From Pyrocephalus nanus (lineage: Eukaryota > Chordata > Aves > Passeriformes > Tyrannidae): a stretch of 64,000 nucleotides of DNA. The stretch is taken from positions 95,963,739 to 96,027,738 of the forward strand of contig CM076259.1 in assembly GCA_038380795.1 (NCBI GenBank), read 5' to 3'. Positions 41,881-55,550 of the stretch are shown piece after piece. Under the pieces are notes generated by a model, which saw only the letters and a list, made by a program, of their open reading frames with translations, made no database searches and was not told the origin of the DNA. Numbering within the stretch: the first letter of the stretch is position 1; every line of letters starts with the position of its first letter. A program made the translations under genes and the position numbers.

Positions 41881-44559
41881 TGATAAATGTTGCAAAATAT
41901 AGGTTAGCTGACAACAAAGGGAAAGAAACAAACTACTTAACATGGTTTTTTGGATCAAAATTGGGAAAAACTGATTCAGTAATGTAAATAATGTAGGAGA
42001 CTTGTTTCAGAAGGCAGAACCTGGATTAGAAAGATGTTTGCATTAAACAGTATAAGGTTAAGTGGTTTGAGAAAGCACCCTACTAGCACCAACACACGGC
42101 CAAAGCTACTTATTAAGCTCTGACCCTTTTGATGTTTTCCCTTCGCACTGAGTCTTCTGTGAACAAGAAAAATGAAGGAAAAATGAGAAAATAAAGAACT
42201 ATCTGAATAAAGCAAGTTAGAATAGAAAAAGAGACCAAGATTTAGAAGTTAAATTCATTATGGTTGAAAGTCTCTACCTCAGCTCCAGTACACAGCTGTT
42301 TTTCCTGCTTGAGTGAATGTGCCAAGAAAAGCTTTCTTGTTTTAACAATGCTCCAGTGAAAAGTCAGAACAGACAAAGGAACATTCAAAATGGATACTTA
42401 AGTTTTCTTAAAAATATCTGATCACTGCTATCATCATTTGATCTTACCATAAATAAAGCTGTAAGATACCCTGTAAGAATGCACGTAGTGCTGGTTTACA
42501 CATGCTTTCAAAGTTTTCTTAGTGTGAGAGACATTATATGCTACTGATTTTCTGATCACATACCTAGCTGTCCAAATATTTTAGGCAAAGAATAAGGGTT
42601 ACCTTATCAATGCAAAATTTATCTGGATTCTATAAAACAATTGAAATTTTCTTTTCTATATGACTTTGTTCCATGGTGTTCCATGGTGTTCAAGAACTGT
42701 GACTTGATTTTATGGGAATTTTTGTACCTCTTGCAATAAACCCCAGCAGAAACAGTGATTGTTGGCCCGAGGGTAATTTACTGTTAGTTAAACAGCTTTC
42801 TCTGAAAACTGATGCTGTCTTGATATCTTCATGTTATCATCAATCCATGGTAATCAGGACTTTTTTCGTGCTTTTTAGTTGTTGATTCATTCAGTAACTC
42901 AGTCTGTTATGAAGTCAGTTATTTTGTTTAATTTTGAGAGTATCATCCTGTGGTTTTTCTTTGCATTCATGTTATGGTGCTATTTTTCATCATAAAAATG
43001 TAATTTTTTCATTAATTAGAGTATTTGTTAGTGGTCTGTCATTTAAAGCTTGGTATACAACCCTTAGTTTAAGAAAAGAAAAAGGGAAAAAAATTCCTAA
43101 CTAAACAACTCTAATGAGAATCTGATTCAACCAAAAAATTTAATAGACATGATTTTAGAAGAGCAGGGACAAATATTAGCAGGGCCTATGGTCCAGATGT
43201 ATGTCTTTTCAGTCTTCCTGAACCTATCTTTGTTTCTTAGGAGAGTCTGCCCATTGTCCCTACATACTACAAGCCTCAGCATGTGAAGTAAAGAAAAACA
43301 GGGAGCTAAGTAAGAGGAATGAATGCCAGTGGGTCTTTCTGGTTGAAAGTATTCCACATCTCCCTCTGTTGAGCACAGCAGGCACACCTCATCCTTACCC
43401 TATCTGGATGCCACTTTCAAACTATCTATCCTAACTCACTGAAATGGAAGGTGAGGGCTATAACTGTGGGAATCTATGCCTCTCTCTGAACCAACACATC
43501 TCTTGTTGATCTTATCGTATTTAAATGTGATTCCATTTGAGGCTCTGATTATCAGGAGAATACTTCTGGAAATTTGTTTTGCCTATTTATCAGCTGTTCC
43601 CTTCTTCACTACTCATGGTCTTCGGTATGTTATATTATAGTCACAGGTTCATATGCATCCTATTCCTAGAAAAATTATTTTCCAAATCTTTCTTTCTTTT
43701 TAATAGCACTTGAACAATTTGTGTTCTTAGAAATAGTGGGATTTTTTTTCCCCTTTGATTTAAGGCTCCCATGAACCTGACTTGTGTTTAATGGATGAAA
43801 AAGGAACTGCTTTCAAATTTTTAAACAGAGCCTGAAGATTCTTCTTTGTTTTCCTACTGTCTAAATTTTACTCAATACTTCTGATGAGTGGGTCAGTATA
43901 TCTTTAAAAATCCCCAACATATTGCTAATACTTTTTGTGACTTTCCTGGAGAAACCAGAATTTTCTCCCCTGATTTTCCTTTTGTCTTACTCTTGAATAT
44001 ATGTCACATTGCCATGATGCTCTTTATTTTTCACTGAGATAAACCTTTTAATGACCTTCATAGAACAGTGGAAACACATATTTCCAAAATGTAACCATTC
44101 AAGGTCTGTAAATCAATTGCAAAAGTGCCACATATATGATGCAAATGAGTGGAGGAAAAAAGGAAAGAAAACTTCAGCTCTCTTGTACAATGTCTACTAA
44201 TAAAACTCTGTCTCTAGAAGACTGTTTCGGAGCAGAAATTCTACTCTACTGGCACATTATAATGAGATGAAGTGAGATGACAGCAGGAATGTGAACAACA
44301 CAGTTTTAGAGGATTTTTTGGGTGACAAGAGAACCATTTCAAAATGTTTTGCTGAAGTGACTCTGCTTTTCTTTTTTCACTGTTACATTTCAGGTAGGGG
44401 CTCCCCCAACAGGGATTGAGTGGCAACAAGAATGAGGGACATTGGCTGTCAAATCAACTCCCGTTTCTGTTTCTGTCTGTCTCTGTCTTACTCCTTCTAA
44501 GAATAGAATAATGTCATCTCTTTATAATACAGTGACATTGCTCAGATCTTTCATTATGC
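41881..44559. other. Unannotated non-coding stretch
   Basis: AT-rich with no recognised element. A 10-11 base tandem doublet (ttccatggtg repeated) sits at 42670-42691. Open frames are 86 codons or shorter. Confidence 0.5.
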
Positions 44560-45290
44560 CTGGATTAAGAATGAAAACTGGGGGTGGAGCTGCAAGGGGA
44601 GCTGCAACTTCAGTTTGATTCTTCTTATTTCACCACCTTCCCTCTTTGACTTAGGATGCAAATCAACTTCACCTTGTGCTCTTTTAGATTTAAAGGTTAT
44701 TAACAACTGCAATATTTACCTGCTCAAACCTTATTTTCATTACCTTCGATAAAATGGCAGGATTAAACTGGCTGGAATGAGCATACGAGTGGTTTAGTTC
44801 TGTTTGATGCTTCTGCCTTAGTAAATGTCAGAAGCAGGGAACACAGTATTAAAATCATTTGCATCCAGTATGCTAACAGCAGATCTCCCAGAGAATGCAC
44901 TCTGTAAAATAAAGCTCCAAGGAAGCAATTGCCCCGCCTTGCTTTTAACTAAGCAAAAAAATAAATGCAAACAAGCCCATTCAAGACATATCTGACAAAT
45001 GCAGGGTTAAATAAAAACACTAGTATCTATTTAAAAGCAGAGAAGCAGTTTGCTGGAGCAGTTATTTCATGTTAATCACTTTGTATTTACTGCAGCTTGA
45101 GAAAGACACATTTGTTATGCAGACAGTGTTCATTGTCGTAGCTTGATCATTAATGCACTGCTGCCAGCAACAAAATGAATTAGCTCTCTGAATACTAAAC
45201 TGGGAAACCAACGTTGAACCAGAGAGCGGCACAATGACACTTAGAGGATTAAAATATACTAGCCCGCTATGAGAGGGTACATTTGTGGCC
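44560..45290. promoter_or_regulatory. Candidate conserved enhancer-like element
   Basis: Single-copy stretch dense in homeodomain- and POU-type words: an octamer ATTTGCAT at 44857-44864, ttaatgcac at 45150-45158 and tgttaatcac at 45070-45079. It retains CpGs at 44747, 44786, 44935, 45137, 45212, 45227 and 45265. No open frame of note crosses it. The texture resembles vertebrate conserved non-coding elements near developmental genes, but this is a judgement from composition and motif words only. Confidence 0.35.
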
Positions 45291-45790
45291 TTCGTTAACT
45301 ACCAACTATTTTTAAGATTAGTATTAGTAGGAAACCTCTCTGGAATGATTCAAAATTGTAGGACAAACAATAGTGATCATTTATGTTCCCATGGAAGTTT
45401 ATACTCTTTCTGGAATACAAATCTCTCATGGATTATTTCCCATGCTTCACCACAGCCATTTTTTCCCCATCAACAATTTATCATTTATCCCTTTACATGC
45501 ATGCTTTGAATTTCTGCAATTCCTAGCATACTGTAGATCCATAGCAGCACTGTGGAAAGTACATGAATACAAAACACCGAGGAATCAAAGCCCCACTGTG
45601 TCTATGAAGAGATGTCACAGACATGTGCAAAAGCAGAGTAACAAAGCAAATGCCACCTGTCACTCTAAATGTTTTTACACTGCTTTTCATGTCCCTATGT
45701 TACAGGAATAGCAACAATAATCTCAGAATGGTAGGTTGTTACTGTTAGCTGTATCTTGCTCTGCACAGATCAGTAAACTAGAAAGGTCTG
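45291..45790. other. Unannotated stretch before GAAA satellite
   Basis: Ordinary AT-rich DNA with two overlapping plus-strand open frames (74 and 112 codons, 45285-45711) in different phases. Neither shows a domain, a start context or a homolog I know, and both look like chance frames. Confidence 0.45.
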
Positions 45791-45819
45791 ATTGTATACT
45801 TAAAACAAAAAAAAAGGGG

Positions 45820-46321
<502 letters not shown>

Positions 46322-47502
46322 ATGGGAGTAAAAACAACCTCAGTCAGCCAAAGTTTTTTGTTGTGGATTTACACCATATCTATTTTAGTAGGAGCTCAGG
46401 GTTTGCCCTGTAATAAAATATGTTAAGGCCAGAGCTGAAAGCAGTAGCTTCCTTTCTATTTCAGAAAAACTCTGGGCTTGATTCTTTGAGGTATTACAAG
46501 TATGACACTCCCAGACACTCAAAAGGATGGAATAGCACCAGGAACCTATAAAATGCTGATTGTGTCTTTTAGGACAGGTATCATGGTCAAAAATGGAGCA
46601 TAAATTGAAGCCTAAGCATAAAAAATCTTTAACTAAGGTGTAGAGAAGAAATCCAGATTCTTCTTGAATCTTGAAGTATTCATGTTCTCCTAGAAAGGAA
46701 ATGATCATCACGATATTCCCAACTCCTATGAGAGTTCTTTCCCTTCCAATTAGAATTCAAAGTTATTTTAACATTTATATGCAAAATGAAACATGCCAGA
46801 AAACACAACATAGCACAGTCACCTGATGCAGAAGAATGGTCAAAAAGTATTGCACAATAGATGATGATTTCTGATTATTTTTGTGGATAAGTATATTTTA
46901 AAGCTAATATTTTATAATTTAATATATAATGGAGTTTCTTGTTCTGTTTGTTTGCATATGTTCTTTTTCAGAAATACCTTCATGTTTAGAAAGGAATTAA
47001 TTCAAGATTAATCTTCAAGAATGAAAACAAGATATGGGATAGGGAAATTGTCATCATCATTATGCAGCTTTCTGACCTCAAAGTCTATTATCTAAAATAA
47101 TAATAATGTTCATTTACTAGTGAAGTAACAGTGAAATTAATTAAATATTTGTACAGTACAATGAAGTTATTTAATAAGTATATACCACAGATACCAGATT
47201 TTCATGAAAAAACAACATCAAGCTCCACAGAAATTTCTTTACATAGTTTGCCACAGTGCTCCAGCCAGTTTTTAATGGAACATATCAGCTGATCAGCAGC
47301 AGAAAATATGACTTGAAGTAACAGAAGATAATAGGAAAATATGTTGTCTAAATGAAACCTACTGGTAATTTCTGTAAATAGAATGTAGTTATCAAAAGTT
47401 GAATCTGACAAAGTTGCAGTGATGAACTGTTAAAGAGAGACATTTCATAACCAAAAAGTTTGTGAGAAAAATATGTGCTGAAAAATTCTCAAAGATGAAC
47501 AT
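46322..47502. other. Unannotated non-coding stretch
   Basis: AT-rich DNA, no recognised repeat. A 108-codon minus-strand open frame (46385-46711) has no recognisable domain and is probably chance. Confidence 0.5.
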
Positions 47503-47905
47503 CATGATTTAACCCTGGGTGACAATTGAACCCCACACAACCACTCACTCACCTCTGGTGGTATGAGAGACAGAATCTGAAGACCAAAAGGAAGAAAATT
47601 GTGGGTTGAGATAAATACAGTTTAATAGGTAAAGCAAGAGCTGTGCATGCCAGCAAAGCAAAGCAGTTCACTGTTGCTCACCGGCACGCAGGTGCTCAGC
47701 CAGGCTTCACCACATGTAACAGTGCCTTGGGAGGACAAATGCCATCACTCTCAAAGTCGCTCCCTTCCTCCTTCTTCCCCAGCTTTACAAGCTGAGCATG
47801 ACAGCACTGTGCAGTGTGGGGCATCCCTTTGGTCAGATGGCATCAGCTGTCCCAGCTGTGTCCCCTGCCAGCTCCATGTGCACTCCCAGCCTGCTCACTA
47901 GTGGG
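47503..47905 (-). mobile_element. LTR fragment of avian endogenous retrovirus
   Basis: Plus-strand landmarks are atttaaccctgggtgacaa (47506-47524), accccacacaaccactcac (47530-47548), gggttgagataaatacag (47604-47621) and tttaataggtaaagcaag (47622-47639), then the GC-richer ctgtcccagctgtgtcccct (47848-47867). These are the reverse complement of the promoter-distal half of a family resembling the 4.2 kb LTR, with TTATCTCAACCC marking the region after the poly(A) signal. The element stops near 47905 and lacks the part corresponding to its own 5' end (TGTCCTGG...), so it is truncated. No retroviral genes adjoin it. The 84-codon frame across it is not a gene. Confidence 0.78.
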
Positions 47906-48454
47906 TTAAGTGAGCCATCATCTTTTTTCTTATATTTGTTTCAGTTATATATGGTTAAATATCTTGAAACCTAAAGGCATTGAAGTCATGGTTGTAACTG
48001 CTATTAAGAAAGTGTGCTTCATATTTAATTATTTATCTTTCTCTTGAAAGACTGTTTGAAAAACAAAAATAAATAGTGTCAATATTCCTTTTTTTTGTAT
48101 CTTAAATCAGAAATTAAATAGTACATTGTCTATAAATGTATATATCACTAAAAGAAAAGAAACATAATGCTGGAGGCTATGCCATTGTCGCTTTGCAGGG
48201 AGAAATATCCCTGCATAGTAAAGAACAGATTTCCTTATCCTAAGGAAAACTAAACCCACATCTTAACACTACCCAAAGCTGTGTGAAATAAGAGAAAGTA
48301 GGTATAAAATCTACTGAGCCCATCTGCAGTCCAAGAATGATTTCTTATAGATCTTTTCCTATATAATGCTGGAGCTTCCACTTATGTTCCTGAGAGAGTC
48401 CTTTGGATTGCTTTGCCTAATCTCAACAGTGAGTCTAAAAAATACTGCTTAAAT

Positions 48455-48527
48455 AAATATATGTATATCATATTATTATTATATAATATAACTAGATATA
48501 AAAATATATATTTATATATAATTTTTT
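48455..48527. repeat. AT-rich irregular TA repeat
   Basis: A run of ATATAT, TATTAT and TATAAT words with only a handful of G or C. It can fold on itself extensively. This is low complexity, not a clean dinucleotide array. Confidence 0.85.
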
Positions 48528-50357
48528 TACCCCAAAGCCATAATATTTGCAGTCTTAGAAACAAATTCTTCTATCTCCAAAACTAAAAAAAAATATATTT
48601 TTGAAAGTAACATTGGCAAGTTTCTCTTCGGCAAGTTCATCTTTGGAAAAAACAAGAATTCAGTAGTCTACATTTGTAATTATGGGTTGTTTGGGGCTTT
48701 TTTTTCTCTTTTCCTCCTCCATTAATGATTCTTGGCTTTCATGCCTTCTAGAATTTTTAGCCTTGTAAAGAGGCAGAATAGACAACGGAATGAGACAACA
48801 GCTAGGTCTTACTCATTCTTTCAATAATCTTTTCTTAATACATTGTAATGTTTGTCTTTCTTTCATACTTAAGCCTTTTAAGACTGTTACTCTGGGTCTC
48901 CACAGTACTAATCTATATAGGACTTTTACCTTTGTCTTTAAGTATTCTAAAATATACATATTGACATTTTTCATAGGGTTTAATATTTCTACTATCTTTT
49001 TTTTGTTCTGACATCATAAAAATCCTGATACTTTTTTTTTTGTTGACATAAATAAAAGGTTGAAATGTTTCCTTTAGACTTCCCATCCATACACAAATTT
49101 CTGCCAGTTCCTCTCTGACCACCCTCCTTGTACACAATTTCTTGCTTAGCAAAACATCTCTTTTGTTCTTCACTATGGAGTTCTGTTTAGGGGTTTTGTA
49201 GATTGTTCTATATTTGCTTCATTAGGTACTCCTAACAAGATCTTTCAGAGACTGTCTTCAGTCTCATAAATTTTATTAGTTCCTCTCACTGCCCCATTAA
49301 TTTTTGTCTTAATTTTGCAAAATTTCCACTCATGAAATCTAACTCACTTGTATGGCTGCGTGAAAGGAATTAACTCCCTCATTGGGGGAAAAAAGCAATC
49401 TCCAAAACAACTAAAAATATTAAAAGTGGTGTTATTAGGTAAATTCCATCTGTCCAAGAAATATCAGAGGAGGACAATTTCTGTAAGTGATTACTTCACA
49501 ACCGTTACTAAATCTTACACATGCAACAATCATAAGGTATGATAACACTTTTATTTTATGTGCAGGATCTGAAAATTGTATCTGCACCTCAGAAAACACC
49601 TGTCTTCCACATTCAATTTAAAAAAGTCTGTCTGAAGCAGCTGTTGCATAAATGCTAAGGGTACTTGCATGCTTGTGATGCATTATTCACTTTCTCTGCT
49701 GTTGTATCTCACTGTTTATCCATCTCCAGGCACTGTAATACAAGAGGTGCTTGACTGGGAAGAGAGACTGAGGGTAAAAATAGAAGGAGAGATGAGAATT
49801 AATGAAAACATGGAGAAATAGCTCCCACTGAAACAATTAAGAAGGATTATTTTTATTTTCCCACTATTTTTCATTACAAATTATGTGTCTGCTACTCATC
49901 ATACCACCCATTTCTTTTTCAAGCTGCAGAAATGTGCTGATAAGTAATTCCTGGTGAACTCCAAGCATTCAGCTGTAGAGGAATTTTTTTAAATAATGCA
50001 TATTTTTATAATAGAGAACGAAATATTGTTTCACATTAAGAGACAGAAATTAACTGGCTCTGAATTAGTCAAATAAGTACATAAATACATGCGTATGTGA
50101 TTTTTTGTGTGATCCTTTTTCTGCAACAAGAAAGTAGAATGGAAAAATTATGAGAGGAAAAGTTGTAAAAAGAAAAATTGAAGAAAATAAAAAAGTCCTT
50201 GAATGAATGTTGCAAATGTAAAATTATTTCCATGACTTCTAGTACTTTACACCAATTGTCTTACTCATTATAGTGTGACCTAGATCTGAAGGGTTATGTT
50301 TATGATGCAACAATTGGGGCATCACATTGGCAGCAAATTTTTACAACAAACACTTCA

Positions 50358-50415
50358 CATACGCACCGTATGCATTCACTCTCTAGAATGGCCTGGTAGT
50401 CTCTGAGACTACCAG
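50358..50415. repeat. Two adjacent perfect inverted repeats
   Basis: CATACG-CAC-CGTATG at 50358-50372 (6-base arms, 3-base spacer). Twenty bases on lies CTGGTAGTCTC-T-GAGACTACCAG at 50393-50415 (11-base perfect arms, 1-base spacer). The second is a 23-base near-palindrome. Both contain C/G unlike the AT-rich surroundings. Possible binding site for a dimeric factor, or a cruciform. No function is assigned. Confidence 0.7.
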
Positions 50416-51499
50416 TGAAATCACCACTGATCACAGGCTCAGACCTAGCTAACTGCATTATAAATATTCAGTATTACAGGTGATGAAACCTACCTAATAT
50501 CCATGAAAATCTGATCACTGCATCCTCGTTTGCAAATGCAAGTTTCTAGGTAGCTAACCAAGTCTGCATGTCATGGTAGGCCTGTGTTGTGCTTTCACTA
50601 ACAACTTTTATTGTTACAAAATATTGAGTTCAACTTGCATTGTTTAGGTCTAGCAGTCTTGTGCTATTGAACATCACAGAGGAGATGTCATCTTCACCAA
50701 CTAATAAAATTGTCAGATGTAGTAGTCCTCAACAACTGCACAGGTATTTGTAAGTTTTATTCTTCCAGCATGTTTTCCCTTGATATCTGTAAGTGCACAC
50801 TTCTGACTTATTTATTGCTTCAGTATTACCAGTACTTATCTTTTCTGCCACCATTGCTGTTGAAAATATAAATGCCATTATGTTAATTGAAAGTTAGAGT
50901 CTTTTTCTTCTCTTGATATGTAAAACTTAAGGAGAAGAAGGTTCGTGATTTCAAGCAAAAATTACCTGCTATGGTCTGTTAAACTTTGGGGTTTACTTAA
51001 TAGATGTATTGCTATGAGTTGGTCAATTTTTTCGAGAGAGTGAGAGAGGATACATACTTGCACTGCAAATACAATCACACCTTCTTTTGCATGTGCGTTA
51101 TAATCAAGTATCCCTTGCTCATGAAAGTACCCCAGTTTCTTTAAGCAATGTGAATTTTATAAATCCATATATATGAATGTTCCTTTTTCTTCTTTTGGAA
51201 AGAAATTTTAATTTGGCATCTGTCACCCATTCTCACTTAGGAGCAGAGCTTCACACAAGTGTTTGTGCTCCACTCATCACTGCCACAGCTCCAGGATTTT
51301 TAGGGAATCTATTCTCCTATTGCCCTGTGAGGTCAGATAGTCAACAGAAATATCAAGAAAGAAAAATTATTATGGCATTCCTCTCATGCACTTTTATTCA
51401 TATGGGAAGTTAAACCATCTGTTTCAGTTAGTAATTTAGGCTGCTTGTGTGGCCATGGAAACTGAGAAGCCCTGATGGACAGTGATTCAGACCTTCAGT

Positions 51500-52167
51500 G
51501 GAGGCTGCTGTGTAGGCTGCTTCTCAGTTCTGCTGAGAAAGACCTGGGAGTCTTGGTGGATGCCAAGTTGACCGTGAGCTGGCAGTGTGCTGTTGCAGCC
51601 AGGAGGGCCAATGGTATCTGGGATGCATCAGGAAGAGTGTGGCCAGCAGGTCAAGGGAAGTGATCCTCCTCCTCTGCTCAGCCCTAGTGAGGCCAAATCA
51701 GGAATTCTGTGTCTCCATCTGGGCTCCTCAGTATAAGAAAGACAAGGTCGAGTGGAGGGAAACAAAGATGGTTTGTAGTCTGGAATCTCACTTATGAGGA
51801 GAAATCACGTAAGCTGGGCCTTTTTAGTCTAGAGAAGAGAAGACTGAGAGGGGATCTTATTAATGTATATAAATATCTCAAAGGTGAGTGCTGAGAGGAT
51901 GGTGCCAGTGGTGGCCACTGACAGGGCAAGCAGCAACAGCCATAAGCTAAACCTCAAGAATTTTCACTTTAACGTGAGGAAGAACTTCTTACATTGAGGG
52001 TGGCAGAGCACTGGGACAGGCTACTCAGTGAGGTCGTGGAGTCTGCCTACCTGAAGACATTAAAAAAACACATTTCTGTGTAACCTGCTCTAGGTGACTC
52101 TTGACAGGGGCATTGGTCTGGATGATCTCCAGAGGGGCCTTTCAACCTTAACGATTCTGTGATTCTG
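51500..52167 (+). mobile_element. CR1 LINE 3' portion, complete 3' end
   Basis: The end of ORF2 and the full 3' untranslated region of a CR1. Landmarks: gctgagaaagacctggg (51533-51549), gtggccagcaggtcaagg near 51640, tctgggctcctcagtataag near 51718, tagagaagagaagactgag (51830-51848), gaggaagaacttctta (51976-51991), ctggatgatctccagagggg (52118-52137), and the diagnostic terminal acgattctgtgattctg ending at 52167. 5' truncation near 51500 is normal for CR1. No intact frame. This is the best-preserved 3' terminus in the window. Confidence 0.94.
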
Positions 52168-55100
52168 AGTGTGAGTAAGATGTCCCCAAATCATCTGAGC
52201 ATTGACTTTAGATGAAACAGGATTGCAAGGCAATCAGAAAGTGAACTGAACTCCAGATGGCTAGCTTGAAGTACATATTTAATCTCAAAACATGAGGAGG
52301 TCTACTGTTGTTTTGGATAATATCTCCAGCCTTAAGCTGCCGCTCCAGAAGGAGGTCCTATCTTCCAGACCTCTGTGAATGTCTCAGGTACCCCTGGAAA
52401 TATCACAAGCAGTGTAAAACACCCATGTTTGGACTACTGAGTGGTTCCCTAGAATTAAGTGTGCTGAATTAGTGAATTTCTTGAAATAAGAAAAACTCTA
52501 GGTAGGATGGGTGAATTGAGATCTTTGTTTAGTATCTAACCAGTGGACTGTAATTTCCGTACCCGTTGCTCACTTATAGCATTCAAAATTCCTATATTAC
52601 TATATCTAGGAGAAAAATGGTCTCTTAATCTCAGGAACCTTTGATTTCTTGAATCAACAGAACTGAACTGAAAATTGCCATTTTGTTCTTCTGTGTTAAA
52701 ATCTGTGTTGTAATTGTTTTATCAAGAGAAAATAAAGAACATATGAGAGGGAACTGTGCTCTACACACTCTCCTTTTTACTCATTTTTACCTGACCTGCA
52801 GACTCTGTTTTTTTCAGTCTTGGACTGAAATGCAACCAAATTAAATTAGTTTTATAATCTAAAATATAATAGTGCTGAAATAAGTGCTCCAACATGAAAA
52901 TTGCATGACAGTGAATTTGAAAACAACTAAGTTTTGTCCACTTTGCCTTTGACCTTTTATTAAGAATAAAATGACTAATTCCATGGAGAAGATCAAAGCT
53001 TATATTTATAATATATTATAATATATTATTTTGTAATAATTTTTTTGTAATAATTATTTAACTAGTAGTTACAGAATCAAAATACATACTTAGGATGGTA
53101 CACAAAGAAAACCAAAAGGCATATTTTTGATAGAAGACAATAGACTGGAAATTGGAGCAAATATGTATTAGGTCTGTTGCAATACAATTCTCTGGTGACT
53201 TAGTTTACAGACAGAAATAAGCAGGCCAGAGGAGCAGAAAGAGTGATCAATAAAATCCCTGTTATGGGAGATGGGAAGTGAGTGGATTCTCACATATAAT
53301 AAATAAAAAAGCTATTCATGCCTTTTTAAATCATTTGTAGATCAAATCATGATTTTTTTTTTGATTAACACTATTGATAATAGTAACAACAGTAGCCTAG
53401 AAGAAACTGAAATCATAACACAAATAAATGACTTCAGTACTTTACTCTGTATGTAACTATATATATAATGCTGTATTGACCTCTCAGCTACTGAAAAGAT
53501 CTCTCCATATGATATTCAACTGAATAAGTAGAGATTGCACAATGCATTCAAAGGTCTTTCTGTTCCTCAGATGTAAATAATTTTTTTTTTCATTGACTTT
53601 ACTGCATATTTTGTATACACATCCATAAAATATAAGTACATTTTTGTTAGACACATATACATTTATGTTTGAGTTTCTATTTTAAATTTGAATGATCGAA
53701 CAATTTTGTAGCAGAAAAAATAAAAATAGTAATAAAATACTGACACAAGCAAAAGAAACAAAAATATTTTCCATCAAAATGAAACAATGCAATGTTCTGG
53801 GGGAAAAATTCTTTTCCAAGAACTCTCTTCTAATAGGCTTTTGAAAACGGTTTTTTAGAGCCTAATTATATAAAAATACATTGTACTGTAGGACTGCTTT
53901 TCTTGAAAATAATTATTGTAGTTCAGTACTACACAGTGCAAAGATAAATTAAAAAATAAAAAAAAAAGAAACCTTTGTGTCAGACATCCTTGTAGCAATC
54001 ATTAGTTCTACTTTCAGCCACTAAGAATCAGTCTGTAGGGGATATCTGAAAACAGAACATTTAACCAGATTAATAAATTATTTCATTATGTGGAAATCCT
54101 TGATGAATACATGGTGAAACTGCTGTTATCTTGGTGACAGGAGCTGTCTAACTCCACTAACTCTATGCAGTAAATTTCAGGACAGAATGATGCAGTAAAA
54201 AAAGAGAAATTCAACTGAAACATTATTTCAGCCAGTTTCTGACTGTGCATCTCATGCACCTGAAAAGGGTGAAAGATGTAGAACTTTTTTCTTAGCTCCA
54301 CACTTTATAAGATAAACAGGAAACATGTTTTGGCCTAGTATTTGTGGAGCTGAATCCTCTGGGTTTTTACATGCTCCTAGGAACACTTAGTAGACAACTG
54401 TGTGCCTACACATTCCTTTATTATTTTAAACACACTTAAAGACTAAAAAGGTATAGAATGCACCAACAATACTTTTGCAGTGCATATCCTTCCTTTACTT
54501 TCTTGATATTCTTTCATTTGATGGCTATGAGTTACAAGCAAAATATATAATTGGAACAGGACAGAAGACAATGGCTACAGCATGATTTGGGAAGATATCA
54601 TTTGCACTCATCAGGTAAAGCAGCATTAAGAGAGTGAAAAAACTGAGAGCCTAAGGGTACAAAACTTTTGAATACTTAGTTTTCCATGTAGGTGGCAATG
54701 AGGCTATGTCCTCAGTAGTAGTTCAGGAAGAGTAAATTAAGATATAACCCCAGACAATAGTTTTTGGCAGATAGACTTAGCTCTTATGGAGATAAAAATC
54801 TTCATACAAAATAAAAATACATTATTTATTTGCACTTGATCTTCTGATTTACATTTTCTCTCTGACTGATGTGTCCCTTTGATAAAATTTTGTGTAAAGA
54901 CACCCAGATGATCTCCATAGCCAATGTTACCTGGCACCAGAGGGAAATTTCCTATGGGTAGCTTGGTGGTAATGGTAAATGGGTTTTGAATACTGTTAGG
55001 GCATAACAAATACCAATTTCTTATTGGCTCAGTAAGGCTAAAGTAGTTCACCAAGCCAGACATGAGGAAAGCAAAATATATACTGTTCACTTAGATGTGG

Positions 55101-55550
55101 TGAAAGTATAATCTTCCATTAAAAGGAATGGAAGGAAATCAGACATGGTTATTTCCTTAATCATTTTCATTAATTTCCTTAATGGTTTCATTAATACCTT
55201 CACAGTTTTGTGAAGGTATATCCTGTATAGTGAATGGGTGGTTCTACAACACTGTACTGAAAATAGGAGATGAGTGAAGTCTTCAGTGTGTGAACTGTCA
55301 GCACAAGCTAAGTAAAGAGAGTGTATGAACTGAGATTCCTGTGAGGTAAAATAATGTGCCCAGAATGTATGAATAAATACCAATAAAGTTTGAAAAACTC
55401 TATAATAATTTAATTCTGTTAAGTATTTTTTTCATTTTTGTGTGACCAACTGCTGAAACACTGTTGATTCATAGACTTTTCTTATAATGCATTGCCTCAA
55501 TAAAAATTTTATTGCATTCTCATATACTGTGACATTTTGTGAAATCTAAG
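52168..55550. other. Unannotated non-coding stretch
   Basis: Mostly AT-rich DNA, including a TATAATATAT cluster at 53002-53060. The first 250 bases after the CR1 (52190-52440) are less AT-rich and could be an unrecognised older repeat. Open frames up to 117 codons (54737-55090, minus) show no domain I recognise. Confidence 0.5.

Larger units (their letters stand above)
47906..51499. other. Unannotated non-coding stretch
   Basis: AT-rich DNA without a recognised element except the AT tract at 48455-48527 and the inverted repeats at 50358-50415 listed separately. Open frames are 86 codons or shorter. Confidence 0.5.

Noticed and set aside
42670..42691. Minisatellite
   Set aside because: Only two copies of a 10-11 base unit; too short to call an array.
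54737..55383. Adjacent 117- and 98-codon minus-strand frames
   Set aside because: They abut by chance in AT-rich DNA and show no recognised family or conserved motif.
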